Notes under the pieces: generated by a model
Told to the model about the DNA's origin: nothing
The model's input: the letters and a program-made list of their open reading frames with translations, nothing else
Databases searched by the model: none
In this document: positions 19,426 to 28,942 of the stretch, in pieces
Numbering within the stretch: position 1 is the stretch's first letter
Layout: the number at the start of each line of letters is the position of its first letter
Assembly (NCBI RefSeq): GCF_900107995.1
Contig: NZ_FNUM01000007.1
Location: 126,501 to 190,500 of the forward strand
Direction: 5' to 3'
DNA length: 64,000 bases
Source of the DNA: Alcanivorax sp. DSM 26293
Lineage (GTDB): Bacteria > Pseudomonadota > Gammaproteobacteria > Pseudomonadales > Alcanivoracaceae
Made by a program: the position numbers and the translations under genes

Positions 19426-19567
19426 CAGTTAACAGTTGCGCGTGAAAAGATGGGTTTGATCTGTAACGCAAGAGGCCGCGCCCATAGTTTGAGCGCGGCC
19501 TCTTGCGTTGAAAAAACAACCCACACAAATCGCGTCGCTGTTAACTATTCACTGTTAACTGTTAACT
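19420..19567. repeat. Inverted-repeat element with TTAACAG arms and hairpin core copy 2
   Basis: The right arm, 19532-19567, is built of GTTAACTATTCACTGTTAACTGTTAACT. The left arm, from 19421, is shorter and decayed (TTAGCAGTTAACAGTTGCGCG). The core hairpin 19465-19509 is AACGCAAGAGGCCGCGC pairing perfectly with GCGCGGCCTCTTGCGTT. The left arm covers the stop codon of the MDR gene. It lies between convergent genes. Confidence 0.8.
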
Positions 19568-19631
19568 CCCAACCACTCCCCCATCATCCTTATCTTTGGT
19601 AATCACCACTGTTGCCTAGCGGGGCCGGGTG

Positions 19632-20675
19632 TCAGGGCCTCACCGATGGACAGGCGCTTCCCGCCGGCAAGGTTTCCAGCGTTGTCAGGCAAAGAATGGG
19701 CTGGCGGGACAGAGTGCGATCCAGCAGAGCCGGCCAGGCCTGGGGGTTGGCCATGGGGCGAGGCAGTTTATAACTGGGTAGAGCCTGCCAGACGCCCTCT
19801 TGCTGTTCCGCCAGCACAAACTGGAAGGGGTGCAGACCCGGTACGCCCAGGCGAATATCCGTGGCCAGCAACTGGTCCGGTCCGGCTTCCACATCCATAA
19901 AGCCCCGGGTAAACCAGGCCAGCTTGCGCCCCGCCGGGACCTGCATGGCCTGGGCGTAATCCTGCGGTGAACGGGGAAAGGTTTCCACCGTCAGGGCATC
20001 GCCGTTATCCAGCACGCCGGTGACGATCTCCAGCCGCTGCTGTTCGCCCAGCACCGTCACCCGCCACAGCAGGGTGGAGAAAGGCATGGGCTGCACCAGA
20101 CGCGGCGCCTCACTCAAGCCCCGTTCCGCCAGCGCCGGCATCACCCGCTGCGTCATCCATTGCTGGGCCACCAGGCTCCAGCACAGATACAGGGAGGACA
20201 ATGCCAGCCCCACCGCCAGGGCCGGCCTGGCGGGTGGGCGCCAAAGTGCCACAATGACACCAATCAACAGGGGGAGGGTATACAGCGGGTCAATAATGAA
20301 AATACTGCTGATTGCCACCGGATCCCCCAGCGGCCAAAACAGGCGGGTCCCGTAGGTGGTAAAGGCATCCAGTAACGGGTGCGTCAGCAGACACAAACCC
20401 GTGAAGGCCCACCAGCGCCACACACTTATCGCCGGGCGCCAGCGCTGCAGCCCCCAGGCCAGTAGCAGGGAGGCGGGCAGCAACACCAGCAGGGAATGAC
20501 TGAAACCGCGATGCTCGGTGAAGTTGGCCACCGCATCGCCGTAATCGATCAGCACATCCAGGTCGGGCAAGGTGCCCAGCAGGGCGCCACCCAACAAGGC
20601 TGTGCGCCCCAGCGTGCGGCCCATGACCGCACCGCCCACCGAAGCACCCAGAACCACCTGTGACAAGGAATCCAT
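19632..20675 (-). CDS. Inner-membrane metal-dependent hydrolase, YdjM/DUF457 family
   Basis: 347 residues, start ATG 20675 (MDSLSQVVLGASVGGAVMG). The N-terminal part carries the conserved metal residues: GTLPDLDVL and NFTEHRGFSHSLLVLL (His/Asp ligands), then CLLTHPLLDAFTTYGTRLFWP. Several hydrophobic segments follow (WWAFTGLCLLTH, TLPLLIGVIVALW, GLALSSLYLCWSLV), then a soluble C-terminal domain of about 170 residues. E. coli YdjM is LexA-regulated. I see no obvious LexA box here. The physiological substrate is unknown. Confidence 0.85.
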   Translation of the reverse strand: MDSLSQVVLGASVGGAVMGRTLGRTALLGGALLGTLPDLDVLIDYGDAVANFTEHRGFSHSLLVLLPASLLLAWGLQRWRPAISVWRWWAFTGLCLLTHPLLDAFTTYGTRLFWPLGDPVAISSIFIIDPLYTLPLLIGVIVALWRPPARPALAVGLALSSLYLCWSLVAQQWMTQRVMPALAERGLSEAPRLVQPMPFSTLLWRVTVLGEQQRLEIVTGVLDNGDALTVETFPRSPQDYAQAMQVPAGRKLAWFTRGFMDVEAGPDQLLATDIRLGVPGLHPFQFVLAEQQEGVWQALPSYKLPRPMANPQAWPALLDRTLSRQPILCLTTLETLPAGSACPSVRP

Positions 20676-20745
20676 CAAACCGCCTCTGGCAAAATCAGCA
20701 TGCTAGCTGCGCCATCGCCAGCAGGCCGTCAAGGCTGCGGACCGA

Positions 20746-21351
20746 TCAAACGCCCCACAAGCCTTTCAGGCTGTTCAGCACCTGCCCGGTGACACCTTTA
20801 TCACCAAGAAAGCCCAGGATTTTCGGTGCAAACTGGCTGACCATCTCCGGGCTCATGCCCAGGGCACTGAACGCCTTGGTGACACCCTGCATGCTGGAAA
20901 TATTGCCCAGCATGGATGACGCCAGACCGCCGCCTTCCCCGCCGCCAAGCAGAGAGCCCAGCCCCGGCACCTTGTTCAGCACACCGCTGAACTGGTCACC
21001 GGACAGGTTGCTTTGTGCCATGGCCAGCAAGGCTCCGGCACCGCCTGCGGCCTGCTGACCGGAAACCCCCAGCTCCGAGGAAAGGGAATCGACCAGTGCC
21101 CTGGCTTCACCGGATACCGCCATGCCGCCATTCACGCCGTCCAGCGTGGTGTTGGCTGAATCGCTGGCCTTGTTGATCCCTTCATTGGCAGTGTCGGATG
21201 CCTTGTTGATACCCGCATCGGCACTTTCGGAGGCCTTGTTCACCGCCGCATTGGCAGAGTCCGTCATCTTCTTCAGATCAAACGCCTGCACCGGTGAGCT
21301 CAGCACCAGACAGAAGGACACACCCAGGATCCCGACTCGCAACATCTTCAT
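20746..21351 (-). CDS. Exported protein, DUF2780-like, with heptad-like repeats
   Basis: 201 residues. Start ATG 21351 (MKMLRVGILG) has AAGGAG seven bases upstream. A Sec signal ends at SPVQA. The mature N-terminus holds about four copies of an 11-residue repeat (SANAAVNKASE, SADAGINKASD, TANEGINKASD, SANTTLDGVN) that should form an amphipathic helix similar to LEA-type proteins. The C-terminal 120 residues, with QSNLSGDQFSGVLNKVPG and LGMSPEMVSQFAPKILGFL, match the DUF2780 or VcgC/VcgE-like group. Function unknown. The gene is alone with short gaps either side. Confidence 0.65.
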   Translation of the reverse strand: MKMLRVGILGVSFCLVLSSPVQAFDLKKMTDSANAAVNKASESADAGINKASDTANEGINKASDSANTTLDGVNGGMAVSGEARALVDSLSSELGVSGQQAAGGAGALLAMAQSNLSGDQFSGVLNKVPGLGSLLGGGEGGGLASSMLGNISSMQGVTKAFSALGMSPEMVSQFAPKILGFLGDKGVTGQVLNSLKGLWGV

Positions 21352-21499
21352 ACCTTGCTCCTTAATCATTGATTGCACTTCCTGTTGTGGCCATAAACCT
21401 TACCGGCTCCGCATACCCGAAACCAACGGTTTATGGCCTCCTCATGACTCCGTCGACAAACATTTTCCAGCAGGTGCAGCAGGCACGAGACAAACGCCC

Positions 21500-22114
21500 T
21501 CAGTCTTCCGGCACGTTGTAGTGGAAGCGCGGCAAATGCCACTGATAACGAATGGCCAGCAGGCGCACCATAAAGCCCGCCGTTACCGTCACTGCCGTGG
21601 CCAGCCAGGCCGCCACCTGCCACTGCAGTAACAGCAGATACAGGCAGGCCGCGCCCAGCGAGACCACCGCATACAATTCTTTCTGAAAAACCAGTGGCAC
21701 CCGGTTGCAGAGCAAATCGCGAATCACCCCGCCAAAGATACCGGTAATCAGCCCGGACAGAATCGCCACCGGCGCCGCCAGCCCCATATCCAGCGCCACC
21801 TTCACGCCGATCACCGTGAACACCATCAGCCCCATGGCATCCAGGATCAGAAACAGCATCCGCAAACGGCGCATCAACGGCGCCACCCAGGTGGTAATCA
21901 GCGCGGCCATGGCGGTCAGTGCCAGATACTCCGGATGCGCCACCCACACCAGCGGATAATGGCCGAGCAGCACATCGCGCATGGAGCCACCGCCCATGGC
22001 GGTGACACAGGCCACCATCACCACCCCGAACAGGTCCATGCGCAACCGCCCCGCCGCCAGGGCACCGGTCATGGCTTCGGCGGTGATGCCGATAAGATAG
22101 AGACTTAACAACAT
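21500..22114 (-). CDS. TRIC-type cation channel family protein (UPF0126, YadS/YicG-like)
   Basis: 204 residues with about seven membrane segments in two tandem UPF0126 units. ATG 22114 follows CGGAG. The first unit shows AAGRLRMDLFGVVMVACVTAMGGGSMRDVLLG; the second shows ILSGLITGIFGGVIRDLL. These paired GGGxxRD signatures are those of prokaryotic trimeric intracellular cation channels. The gap on its 3' side (21352-21499) contains no feature I can support. Confidence 0.9.
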   Translation of the reverse strand: MLLSLYLIGITAEAMTGALAAGRLRMDLFGVVMVACVTAMGGGSMRDVLLGHYPLVWVAHPEYLALTAMAALITTWVAPLMRRLRMLFLILDAMGLMVFTVIGVKVALDMGLAAPVAILSGLITGIFGGVIRDLLCNRVPLVFQKELYAVVSLGAACLYLLLLQWQVAAWLATAVTVTAGFMVRLLAIRYQWHLPRFHYNVPED

Positions 22115-22228
22115 GCTCAGAGACTCCGACTATTCAGGCCATGATGCCTGAATCCAGGCCGCGGTGAATTCGACCTTGGTGGCTGACGTTACTCAGGGAA
22201 GCCCATGACTGCCGGGGAGTGGGTCGGC

Positions 22229-23077
22229 TCAGGCCTGGGGTGTCAGGCGGATAGATTGCTTGTCAATCACGATACGACGCTCCTTATAGAGCCCACCGAT
22301 GGCCTGCTTGAAGGCGTTCTTGCTGCAGCGGAAAGTCGCAAAGATATCCTCCGGGCTGCTCTTGTCTCCCAGCGGCAGTTCGCCGCCAGCCTTTTCCAGA
22401 GCGGCCAGGATCTGCTCGCTGAGCCCTTCGCTTTTCAATGCCCCGGGAGGATTCAGTGACAGGCTGAGCTTGCCATCATCGCGCAGGCGCTGCACATAGC
22501 CGGTGACCCGTTGACCGGGCCGCAGGGGAGCACGCAGCTCCTGTTTGGCAATCATGCCCCAGCAGCGGTTATCCACCACCACCTTGTATCCCAGATCCGT
22601 GCCATGGGCTGCCACCAGGGACACTTCATCACCCTGCTGGTAGTCATCGCTGGTATCGTCAAGAAACCGGTCCAGCTGGGCGCTGGCCAGCAGACGGCCT
22701 TCGCGGTCGGTGGTCACCATTACCAGCACCCAGTCGCCTTCACGAATCGGTCCTTTCTGTTCCGCAAAGGGCAACAGCAGGTCCTTGGGCATGCCCCAGT
22801 CGAGGAAGGCCCCCACCTTGCTGGTAGAGACCACTTTCAGCGACGCCACCTGACCGTGCTGGACGCGAGGGGTACGCAGACTGGCCATGGGGCGGCCCTG
22901 GCCATCGCTGTACAGAGTGACCAGCACACTATCACCGGGGCCGAGATTCTGGTCTTCGACTTCCCGGGACGGCAACAGCACCTCGCCCAGCGAACCGCCG
23001 TCCAACAGCAACCCGTTATGGATCGGCTTGATGACTTCCAGGGAGTGGCGGGCGCCAAGTTTGGTGGATGCGGTCAT
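22229..23077 (-). CDS. cvfB: CvfB/YitL-family S1 RNA-binding protein
   Basis: 282 residues. It contains successive S1-like beta-barrels: LLLDGGSLGEVLLPSRE, then VGAFLDWGMPKDLLLPFAEQ, and VVDNRCWGMIAKQELRAPL. A C-terminal winged-helix segment follows (SPEDIFATFRCSKNAFKQAIGGLYKERR). This is the layout of CvfB, an RNA-binding regulator of virulence and metabolism in Gram-positives that is also widely conserved in gammaproteobacteria. The length fits. Confidence 0.9.
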   Translation of the reverse strand: MTASTKLGARHSLEVIKPIHNGLLLDGGSLGEVLLPSREVEDQNLGPGDSVLVTLYSDGQGRPMASLRTPRVQHGQVASLKVVSTSKVGAFLDWGMPKDLLLPFAEQKGPIREGDWVLVMVTTDREGRLLASAQLDRFLDDTSDDYQQGDEVSLVAAHGTDLGYKVVVDNRCWGMIAKQELRAPLRPGQRVTGYVQRLRDDGKLSLSLNPPGALKSEGLSEQILAALEKAGGELPLGDKSSPEDIFATFRCSKNAFKQAIGGLYKERRIVIDKQSIRLTPQA

Positions 23078-23136
23078 GGTTCTAGCCTGTTTGGTTCAAG
23101 GGGGCAGGCTTGGCGCCTGAACGGAATAGAAACGAA

Positions 23137-23164
23137 GGTGGATTACGCCTGCGGCTAATCCACC
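23137..23164. repeat. GGTGGATTA palindrome
   Basis: GGTGGATTA-cgcctgcggc-TAATCCACC followed by CTACG. This is the kind of dispersed palindrome (GTAGGGTGGATTA...) met in many proteobacterial genomes. It starts a 388-base gene-free stretch (23078-23465) that also holds a damaged GTTGGAGC element near 23190, a half GGGCGCTCCTACAGC element near 23325 and the heptamer array. Confidence 0.6.
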
Positions 23165-23398
23165 CTACGATGTTACCCCAACCGCCTGTTGGAGCCATGC
23201 TTGCATGGCGAATGGGGTTGGCGGTGGCACGAAACCGGTATTATCTGGATAAGCCTGTCGAACGCTGAGATTCCTGATCGCCCGTTGGGCGATTTCCGCG
23301 CAAGCGCGGTTCGCGCCCTGGAAGGGCGCTCCTACAGCAGCCTTGTAGAAAGCACCGGGACCAGGGAACTTCCCATACCTTTCCCATCCAACCGAGCA

Positions 23399-23450
23399 TA
23401 GCTTGTAGCTTGTAGCTTGTAGCTTGTAGCTTGTAGCTTGTAGCTTATAG
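23399..23450. repeat. Tandem heptamer array (TAGCTTG)n
   Basis: About seven consecutive copies of TAGCTTG, the last one changed to TAGCTTA, followed by TAGCTCGCGCTC. The array ends 15 bases before the stop codon of the DUF2058 gene. Such arrays can change copy number by slippage. It looks like a single arm of the word-built inverted repeats seen elsewhere. Confidence 0.9.
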
Positions 23451-23465
23451 CTCGCGCTCAGCGCC

Positions 23466-24005
23466 CTACCACATCAGATCATCGGGAATCGGGAAGTCCT
23501 TGTAGGGATCATCCTCGTCCACGGCATTTTTGCCACGCTCGTTGAGCAGTAGTACGGCATTCTCGTCGCGCTGGCGAATCTTCTCCGCCACCACGGTGGG
23601 CACCAGCTCATAGCCATCGCCCAGTGCCACAATGGCAATCTGACCCCGCTCCAGCTGGGCCTGCTGTTTGGCGGTAACCCAGGCCTTCTTGATCTTCTTG
23701 TCCTGCACGAACTGGTAGGCCACATCACCGTGCTGACGGTCCAGACGGCTTTGTTCAATCATCTGCTTGATCTGGGCGGCGATCTCTTTCTTCTCGCGCT
23801 CGGCCTTGCGGGCGGCTTCGCGCTGACGGTCCGCCTCGGCTTTTTCTTCCCGCTGGCGACGGGCCCGTTCCGCCGGGTCTTCCAGTTCAATCTCGCCACG
23901 CTTGGCCTGGTTGGCCTCCTGGCGCTTCTGCTGCTTGGCACGGCGGGCCTTCTTCTGGTCCGCCAGACCGGCTTTCATCAATTGTTCTTGCAGGGAGTTG
24001 GCCAT
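23466..24005 (-). CDS. DUF2058 family protein (YaiL-like)
   Basis: 179 residues. Start ATG 24005 (MANSLQEQLMKAGLADQKKA) has TTGGAG upstream. The first 20 residues are the conserved family start. Residues 20-100 are a highly charged Arg/Lys/Glu/Gln helix, probably coiled coil. The C-terminal half (QLERGQIAIVALGDGYELVP) is a small folded domain. A nucleoprotein or RNA-binding role has been guessed for the family but none is established. It follows the DUF4262 gene by 14 bases, so they form an operon. Confidence 0.85.
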   Translation of the reverse strand: MANSLQEQLMKAGLADQKKARRAKQQKRQEANQAKRGEIELEDPAERARRQREEKAEADRQREAARKAEREKKEIAAQIKQMIEQSRLDRQHGDVAYQFVQDKKIKKAWVTAKQQAQLERGQIAIVALGDGYELVPTVVAEKIRQRDENAVLLLNERGKNAVDEDDPYKDFPIPDDLMW

Positions 24006-24019
24006 GTTGCGCTCCAAAC

Positions 24020-24550
24020 TCAACGACGATTCTGGGTTAACGGGGAGGCCGGCGCCGCCCCCAGCAGGGGCTGGGCCCGATGGAACCGGGTATCGTAACC
24101 GGGCTGCCACGGGAATACGCCCTTGGGGTCGGGCCAGACCATCTGCAGGGCCGGATACGGGGCCGGCAGGCTCTGGTAAAACCAGTTGGCGAAGCCCAGG
24201 TATTCCTTGTAATGCGGAAAGGCCACCGGCAGGAACATGACCTCCAGACCATCGGCGATATCGTTATACAACCGGTAGGGCTGGTAGGGCTTGTTAAGAC
24301 CACGAATGCGCACTGCAGCGCTGTCCAGCAGGCGGCTGGCCAGGGAATCCTTGAGCCCCAGCACGATCAGTTCCGGGTGATTCAGGTTGAGGAAATGTCC
24401 CACGCTGAAGGTGTACCCGGGCTGCCCGTCACCGCCAGGCACCGCAAAGTGGTGCCATCCCTTACGCTGGATATCCGCCAGCAGGTCCTTGTCTTGTGCA
24501 TCTTCCGGAGCCGGATAGCGGAACTTTCCGGGCATTTCATCTAGAAACAT
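24020..24550 (-). CDS. DUF4262 domain protein
   Basis: 176 residues. The sequence WHHFAVPGGDGQPGYTFSVGHFLNLNHPELIVLGL matches DUF4262, a domain of unknown function found in bacteria. FANWFYQSLPAPYPALQMVWPDP near the end is also characteristic. No signal peptide or membrane segment. It is the first gene of a two-gene unit with the DUF2058 protein. The TIGR04219 gene is divergent, with 150 bases between. Confidence 0.75.
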   Translation of the reverse strand: MFLDEMPGKFRYPAPEDAQDKDLLADIQRKGWHHFAVPGGDGQPGYTFSVGHFLNLNHPELIVLGLKDSLASRLLDSAAVRIRGLNKPYQPYRLYNDIADGLEVMFLPVAFPHYKEYLGFANWFYQSLPAPYPALQMVWPDPKGVFPWQPGYDTRFHRAQPLLGAAPASPLTQNRR

Positions 24551-24700
24551 AGGTAACTGTCAGCAGGCGCCGGGGCGAACCTGCCTGGCCCCGGCCAATA
24601 AATCGTAATTGTTGTGGGCATGGTACCAGAATCCCTGTGGACTTGGTGACACCCTTGCAGACCTGCAATACTGACTTTTCACCCACAAGCAGGAGTTTCC

Positions 24701-25441
24701 ATGAAACGTATCAGTCTGCTGGCTGCCGGCCTGTTGGCCGCGCCCCTGGCCTGGTCGGCACCGGGCATTGCCGTCTACGCCGGGGGTTACAGCTGGGACA
24801 CCGAGTTTGAAGGCACGGTGGCGTCCGGTGGCGAAGATATCGATATGCAGGACGACCTGGGCTTTGAGGAAGCCAACCAGCAAGTGCTCTATCTGGGCGT
24901 GGAGCATGCCGTGCCGCTGATTCCCAATGTGCGGGTGCGCAGCCTGGATCTCTCTGATGATGCCAGTAACCGCCTGCAACGGACCTTTGTGTTCAATGGC
25001 CAGCTGTTTGTGGCCAACACCAAGGTGGAAACCGACATTGATCTGGATATCCTCGACGGCACCCTCTACTACACGCCGCTGGATAATGCCCTGAAAGTGA
25101 ATCTGGGGCTGACCGTCCGCAAGATCGAGGGCAGCATCAGCCTGGACAGCCTGCTGGCCAGTTCCACCAAGAATTTCGACGAAACCCTGCCCATGCTGCA
25201 TGCCTCCGGCCGGCTCAACCTGCCGGTGCCCGGCGTCTATGTGGGCGGCGAGATCGATACCATCAGCTACGATGGCAACACCTTACGGGATCTGACCGCT
25301 CGCATCGGCTGGCGTTCGGATTTCCTGCTGGGCGTGGAGCTGGGTTACAAGCACATGGATCTGGAGCTGGATGATGTCAGCGATCTGGACGCGGATCTGG
25401 ACATGGGCGGCCCCTATCTGGCGGCCTCACTGAGCTTCTAG
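24701..25441 (+). CDS. Outer-membrane beta-barrel protein, TIGR04219 family
   Basis: 246 residues, with CAGGAG before the ATG. A signal peptide MKRISLLAAGLLAAPLAWSA is followed by alternating beta-strands (GIAVYAGGYSWDTEF, VRVRSLDLSDDASN, ALKVNLGLTVRKIEGS) and a final aromatic LAASLSF, the signal for barrel insertion. Acidic loops (DISDLDADLD type) are abundant, as in marine bacteria. Function unknown; the size suggests an 8 to 10 stranded barrel. Confidence 0.85.
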   Translation: MKRISLLAAGLLAAPLAWSAPGIAVYAGGYSWDTEFEGTVASGGEDIDMQDDLGFEEANQQVLYLGVEHAVPLIPNVRVRSLDLSDDASNRLQRTFVFNGQLFVANTKVETDIDLDILDGTLYYTPLDNALKVNLGLTVRKIEGSISLDSLLASSTKNFDETLPMLHASGRLNLPVPGVYVGGEIDTISYDGNTLRDLTARIGWRSDFLLGVELGYKHMDLELDDVSDLDADLDMGGPYLAASLSF

Positions 25442-25455
25442 GCACAGACCGGACT

Positions 25456-25495
25456 GGCATTGCCCCTCTCGCCCCATGAAAGAGGGAGCAATGCC
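25456..25495. terminator. Hairpin between convergent genes
   Basis: GGCATTGC-CCCTCT pairs with AGAGGG-A-GCAATGCC (one bulge), in the 66-base gap between the barrel gene and the acyltransferase gene. It lacks a long T-run, so terminator strength is uncertain. Confidence 0.6.
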
Positions 25496-25507
25496 TTTCG
25501 CGGCGCG

Positions 25508-26437
25508 TTACTCGCTACTGGCGCGTTCCCCCGACAGGGCCCTGTTACCCCTTTCCTGCTCTGCCATCTGCACCAGACGCGCATCCTTTTGCGCCCACAG
25601 ATCACTGACCCACTGTTGCATTTCCGCCCGGAAGACCGGATCTTCCTGGTAATCACTGCGCCACAGGGCCGGGTCCAGGGCCCGGGTCTGCACATCGATC
25701 ACCACCCGCGACACCCGACCGCAAAGCAGGTCCCAGAACCCTGGTGGAGTTCCCTCCGGGTAAAGAATCGTCACATCCAGCAGGGCATCCAGATTGTCGC
25801 CCAGAGCGGCCAGCACAAACGCTACTCCGCCGGCCTTGGGCTTGAGGAGATGCCGGTAAGGGGATTGCTGATCGCGATGTTTTTCAGGTGTAAAGCGGGT
25901 GCCCTCCAGGAAGTTCACCACCGTCACCGGTATCCCCTGGAATTTCTCACAGGCCTGCCGGGTAATCTCCAGATCCTTGCCCTTCAGGTGCGGATTCTTG
26001 TCCAGAAACGCCTTGCTGTAACGCTTCATGAAAGGGTAATCCAGCGCCCAGAACGCGAGCCCCAGAAACGGCACCCAGATCAGTTCCTTCTTGAGAAAAA
26101 ATTTGAAATAAGGGGTCTTGCGATTGAACGCCTGCACCAGGGCAGGAATATCCACCCAGGACTGATGGTTGCTGACCACCAGATAGGAGGTATCACTGCG
26201 CAAGTCCTCCACCCCGCGAATATCCCACTGGGTAGGCGTCATCAGCGCAAAGATGCCCTTGCAGATCTCGGCCCAGGTTTCAGCGATACCCATAACCACA
26301 GAGGAGCAGATCTGGCGGGCTCGCGCGCCCGGTAGAATCACCTTGAGCAACGCCACCAGCATCATGGGGCCAATCAGCACCAGCGTATTCAGCAGTAACA
26401 ATATTGCGGTGATAACGCCTGTTATCGTGGCACCCAT
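25508..26437 (-). CDS. 1-acylglycerol-3-phosphate acyltransferase-like membrane protein (YihG family)
   Basis: 309 residues; ATG 26437 (MGATITGVITAILL) with AGGAG seven bases upstream is preferred to a GTG two codons earlier. The N-terminal 40 residues are membrane-spanning. The acyltransferase motif I is VSNHQSWVDIPAL (H-x4-D), motif III is VVNFLEGTRFTPEK (ExTR), and KAGGVAFVLAAL follows. The LWAQKDA tail fits YihG-like acyltransferases, which modify membrane lipids at the inner membrane. It could equally be called PlsC-like. Confidence 0.9.
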   Translation of the reverse strand: MGATITGVITAILLLLNTLVLIGPMMLVALLKVILPGARARQICSSVVMGIAETWAEICKGIFALMTPTQWDIRGVEDLRSDTSYLVVSNHQSWVDIPALVQAFNRKTPYFKFFLKKELIWVPFLGLAFWALDYPFMKRYSKAFLDKNPHLKGKDLEITRQACEKFQGIPVTVVNFLEGTRFTPEKHRDQQSPYRHLLKPKAGGVAFVLAALGDNLDALLDVTILYPEGTPPGFWDLLCGRVSRVVIDVQTRALDPALWRSDYQEDPVFRAEMQQWVSDLWAQKDARLVQMAEQERGNRALSGERASSE

Positions 26438-26531
26438 GCACACACTCCTGTTCTTTTTACTCCGTCAGCAAGGTTATTAAACCCGCTTCTCACAATCACG
26501 CAAGTGTGTCGGACAAGGGGCAGGCATCTTC

Positions 26532-26547
26532 GCGATGCAAGCATCGC
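26532..26547. repeat. Small GCGATGC palindrome
   Basis: GCGATGC-aa-GCATCGC followed by TTCCCACAGCGC, resembling the core of REP-type elements. It lies in the 240-base gap (26438-26684) before parC's terminator. Confidence 0.45.
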
Positions 26548-26628
26548 TTCCCACAGCGCACCCTTACGGTATGGGAATCATCTTTCACATGACGAACCTG
26601 GCTTCTGTATGAGCCGTGACAAAGCAAA

Positions 26629-26663
26629 AAAAAAACGGCACGCTGAGGCGTGCCGTTTTTTTA
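26629..26663 (-). terminator. Intrinsic terminator after parC
   Basis: AAAAAACGGCACGC-tgag-GCGTGCCGTTTTTTT: a perfect stem with A and T tracts, 22 bases beyond the parC stop; it works in both directions. Confidence 0.92.
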
Positions 26664-26684
26664 TTACTCAGTGATGAGGTGAGA

Positions 26685-28925
26685 CTATTCGCCTTTACGC
26701 TCCACCGCCATCTGGTCCACATTCTGGAAACCACGCGGCAGCTTGGCACCGCGGCGGCCCCGCTCCCCGTAATAGTGCTCCAGGTCGCTGGCCTTCAAGG
26801 TCAGGTGGCGTTTGCCGGCATGGATGGTAAGGGCATCCTGCGGCCCCAATACCTGCATGTCCTGCACGAACTCCACCCGGTCGGCCACCCGGGCAGCAGG
26901 GATGGACATCATCTTGTTGCCCTTGCCCCGTGCCATCTCCGGTAGTTCCTTCACCGGGAACACCAACAGACGGCCTTCGTTGGAAACCAGCGCAATCAGA
27001 TCGTCCTCGGTGGACGCAATCGGCTTCGGCGGCAGCACCCTGGCGCCCTTGGGCACCGACAGCACCGTCTTGCCTGCCTTCTTGTTGGCCAGCAGATCCC
27101 CGTAGCGCACCACGAAGCCGTAACCGGCATCGGTACTCATCAGGTAGGCATCCTTTTCCTTGCCCATCACCGCCGCCATAAAGCTGGCCCCGGAGGGTGG
27201 GTTGACGCGGCCGGACAGGGGCTCGCCCTGGCCACGGGCACTGGGCAGGGTATGGGCCGGCAGGGAGTAACTGCGGCCGGTGCTGTCGATGAAGCACACG
27301 GGCTGGTTGGATTTACCCTGGGCCGAAGCCTTGTACTTGTCACCGGCCTTGTAGCTGAGGCCGACCACGTCCACATCATGCCCTTTGGCAGAACGCACCC
27401 AACCTTTCTCGGACAACACCACGGTCACCGGATCGGCGCTGACCAGATCGGTTTCATCCAGCGCCGTTGCCGCATCACGCTCTACCAGCGGAGAGCGACG
27501 GTCGTCACCATACTTGTCCGCATCTTCCTGCAGTTCCTTGGCCACCAACTTTTTCATCTTGGCGGTGGACCCCAGTGTTTCTTCCAACTTTTCCCGTTCT
27601 TCGTTGAGCTCATCCTGCTCACCACGGATCTTCATTTCCTCGAGCTTGGCCAAGTTGCGCAGCTTCAGTTCGAGGATGGCTTCCGCCTGGCGATCAGAAA
27701 TACCGAAACGCTCCATCAGCACCGGCTTCGGTGCGTCTTCGGTACGAATAATATGGATCACCTCATCGATATTGAGGTAAGCGACCAAATAACCTTCCAG
27801 CAGGTGCAAGCGCTCCAACACCTTGTCGAGACGATGCTGCAGACGCCGGCGCACAGTGACCATGCGGAATTGCAACCACTCGTTGAGAATCATATCCAGG
27901 CTTTTTACCTGCGGCCGGCCATCGATGCCGATCATGTTCAGGTTCACCCGGTAGTTCTTTTCCAGATCCGTAGTGGCAAACAGGTGACTCATCAACTGCG
28001 GAATATCCACCCGGTTGGAACGCGGTGTGATCACCAGGCGGGTGGGGTTCTCATGATCCGACTCATCACGCAGATCGCTGACCATGGGCAGCTTTTTCTT
28101 CTGCATCTGGTCGGCGATCTGTTCCAGCACCTTGGCGCCGGACACCTGGTAGGGCAAGGCAGTGATGACGATGTCCCCTTCCTCGCGCTCATACACGGCA
28201 CGCTGCTTGAGTGAACCCTTGCCTTCCGCATACATGCGGATGATGTCGTTCTGGGAAGTAATCACCTCACCCTCGGTGGGGAAATCCGGCCCCTGGATGT
28301 ACTGCATCAGATCATCCAGAGAGGCACCCGGGTCCTTGAGTAGATGGATACAGGCATTGGCCACTTCACGCAGGTTGTGCGGTGGAATATCCGTGCTCAT
28401 GCCCACCGCAATACCTGTGGTGCCGTTCAGCAACACATTGGGCAGACGGGCCGGCAACAGCTTGGGCTCGTCCATGGTGCCGTCGAAGTTGGGCACCCAT
28501 TCCACCGTGCCCTGGCCCAATTCGGAAAGCAGCACTTCCGCATAGGGGGCCAGTTTGGATTCGGTGTAACGCATGGCAGCGAACGATTTCGGGTCGTCCG
28601 CGCTACCCCAGTTCCCCTGGCCATCCACCAGCGGATAGCGGTAGCTGAACGGCTGCGCCATCAGCACCATGGCCTCGTAACAGGCGGAATCACCATGGGG
28701 ATGATACTTACCCAGTACATCGCCCACGGTACGGGCGGACTTCTTGTACTTTGCGGTGGCCTTCAATCCGAGCTCACTCATGGCGTAAACAATACGCCGC
28801 TGCACAGGCTTGAGGCCGTCACCGATATTGGGCAGCGCCCGGTCAAGAATCACGTACATGGAATAATCCAGGTACGCTTTTTCGGTGTAATCCCTTAAGG
28901 GAAAACGTTCAAATTCATCAGCCAT
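26685..28925 (-). CDS. parC: DNA topoisomerase IV subunit A
   Basis: 746 residues, the length of gammaproteobacterial ParC. It cuts and rejoins DNA to unlink daughter chromosomes, with ParE. The winged-helix segment reads [19 protein letters not shown], which carries the Ser and Glu of the quinolone-resistance region in their susceptible form. [14 protein letters not shown] carries the catalytic Tyr. The C-terminal beta-pinwheel has repeated blades such as [30 protein letters not shown]. The gene usually follows parE closely; here a GxxExxY gene and repeat arms lie between them. Confidence 0.98.
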   Translation of the reverse strand: MADEFERFPLRDYTEKAYLDYSMYVILDRALPNIGDGLKPVQRRIVYAMSELGLKATAKYKKSARTVGDVLGKYHPHGDSACYEAMVLMAQPFSYRYPLVDGQGNWGSADDPKSFAAMRYTESKLAPYAEVLLSELGQGTVEWVPNFDGTMDEPKLLPARLPNVLLNGTTGIAVGMSTDIPPHNLREVANACIHLLKDPGASLDDLMQYIQGPDFPTEGEVITSQNDIIRMYAEGKGSLKQRAVYEREEGDIVITALPYQVSGAKVLEQIADQMQKKKLPMVSDLRDESDHENPTRLVITPRSNRVDIPQLMSHLFATTDLEKNYRVNLNMIGIDGRPQVKSLDMILNEWLQFRMVTVRRRLQHRLDKVLERLHLLEGYLVAYLNIDEVIHIIRTEDAPKPVLMERFGISDRQAEAILELKLRNLAKLEEMKIRGEQDELNEEREKLEETLGSTAKMKKLVAKELQEDADKYGDDRRSPLVERDAATALDETDLVSADPVTVVLSEKGWVRSAKGHDVDVVGLSYKAGDKYKASAQGKSNQPVCFIDSTGRSYSLPAHTLPSARGQGEPLSGRVNPPSGASFMAAVMGKEKDAYLMSTDAGYGFVVRYGDLLANKKAGKTVLSVPKGARVLPPKPIASTEDDLIALVSNEGRLLVFPVKELPEMARGKGNKMMSIPAARVADRVEFVQDMQVLGPQDALTIHAGKRHLTLKASDLEHYYGERGRRGAKLPRGFQNVDQMAVERKGE

Positions 28926-28942
28926 TTTTCAGCTCTTTTTTA

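Noticed and set aside
22115-22228. Possible small gene between the TRIC-type and CvfB genes
   Set aside because: No frame with a ribosome site or composition like the neighbours; treated as a gap.
23399-23450. CRISPR array
   Set aside because: The repeat unit is only 7 bases with no spacers; no cas genes are present.
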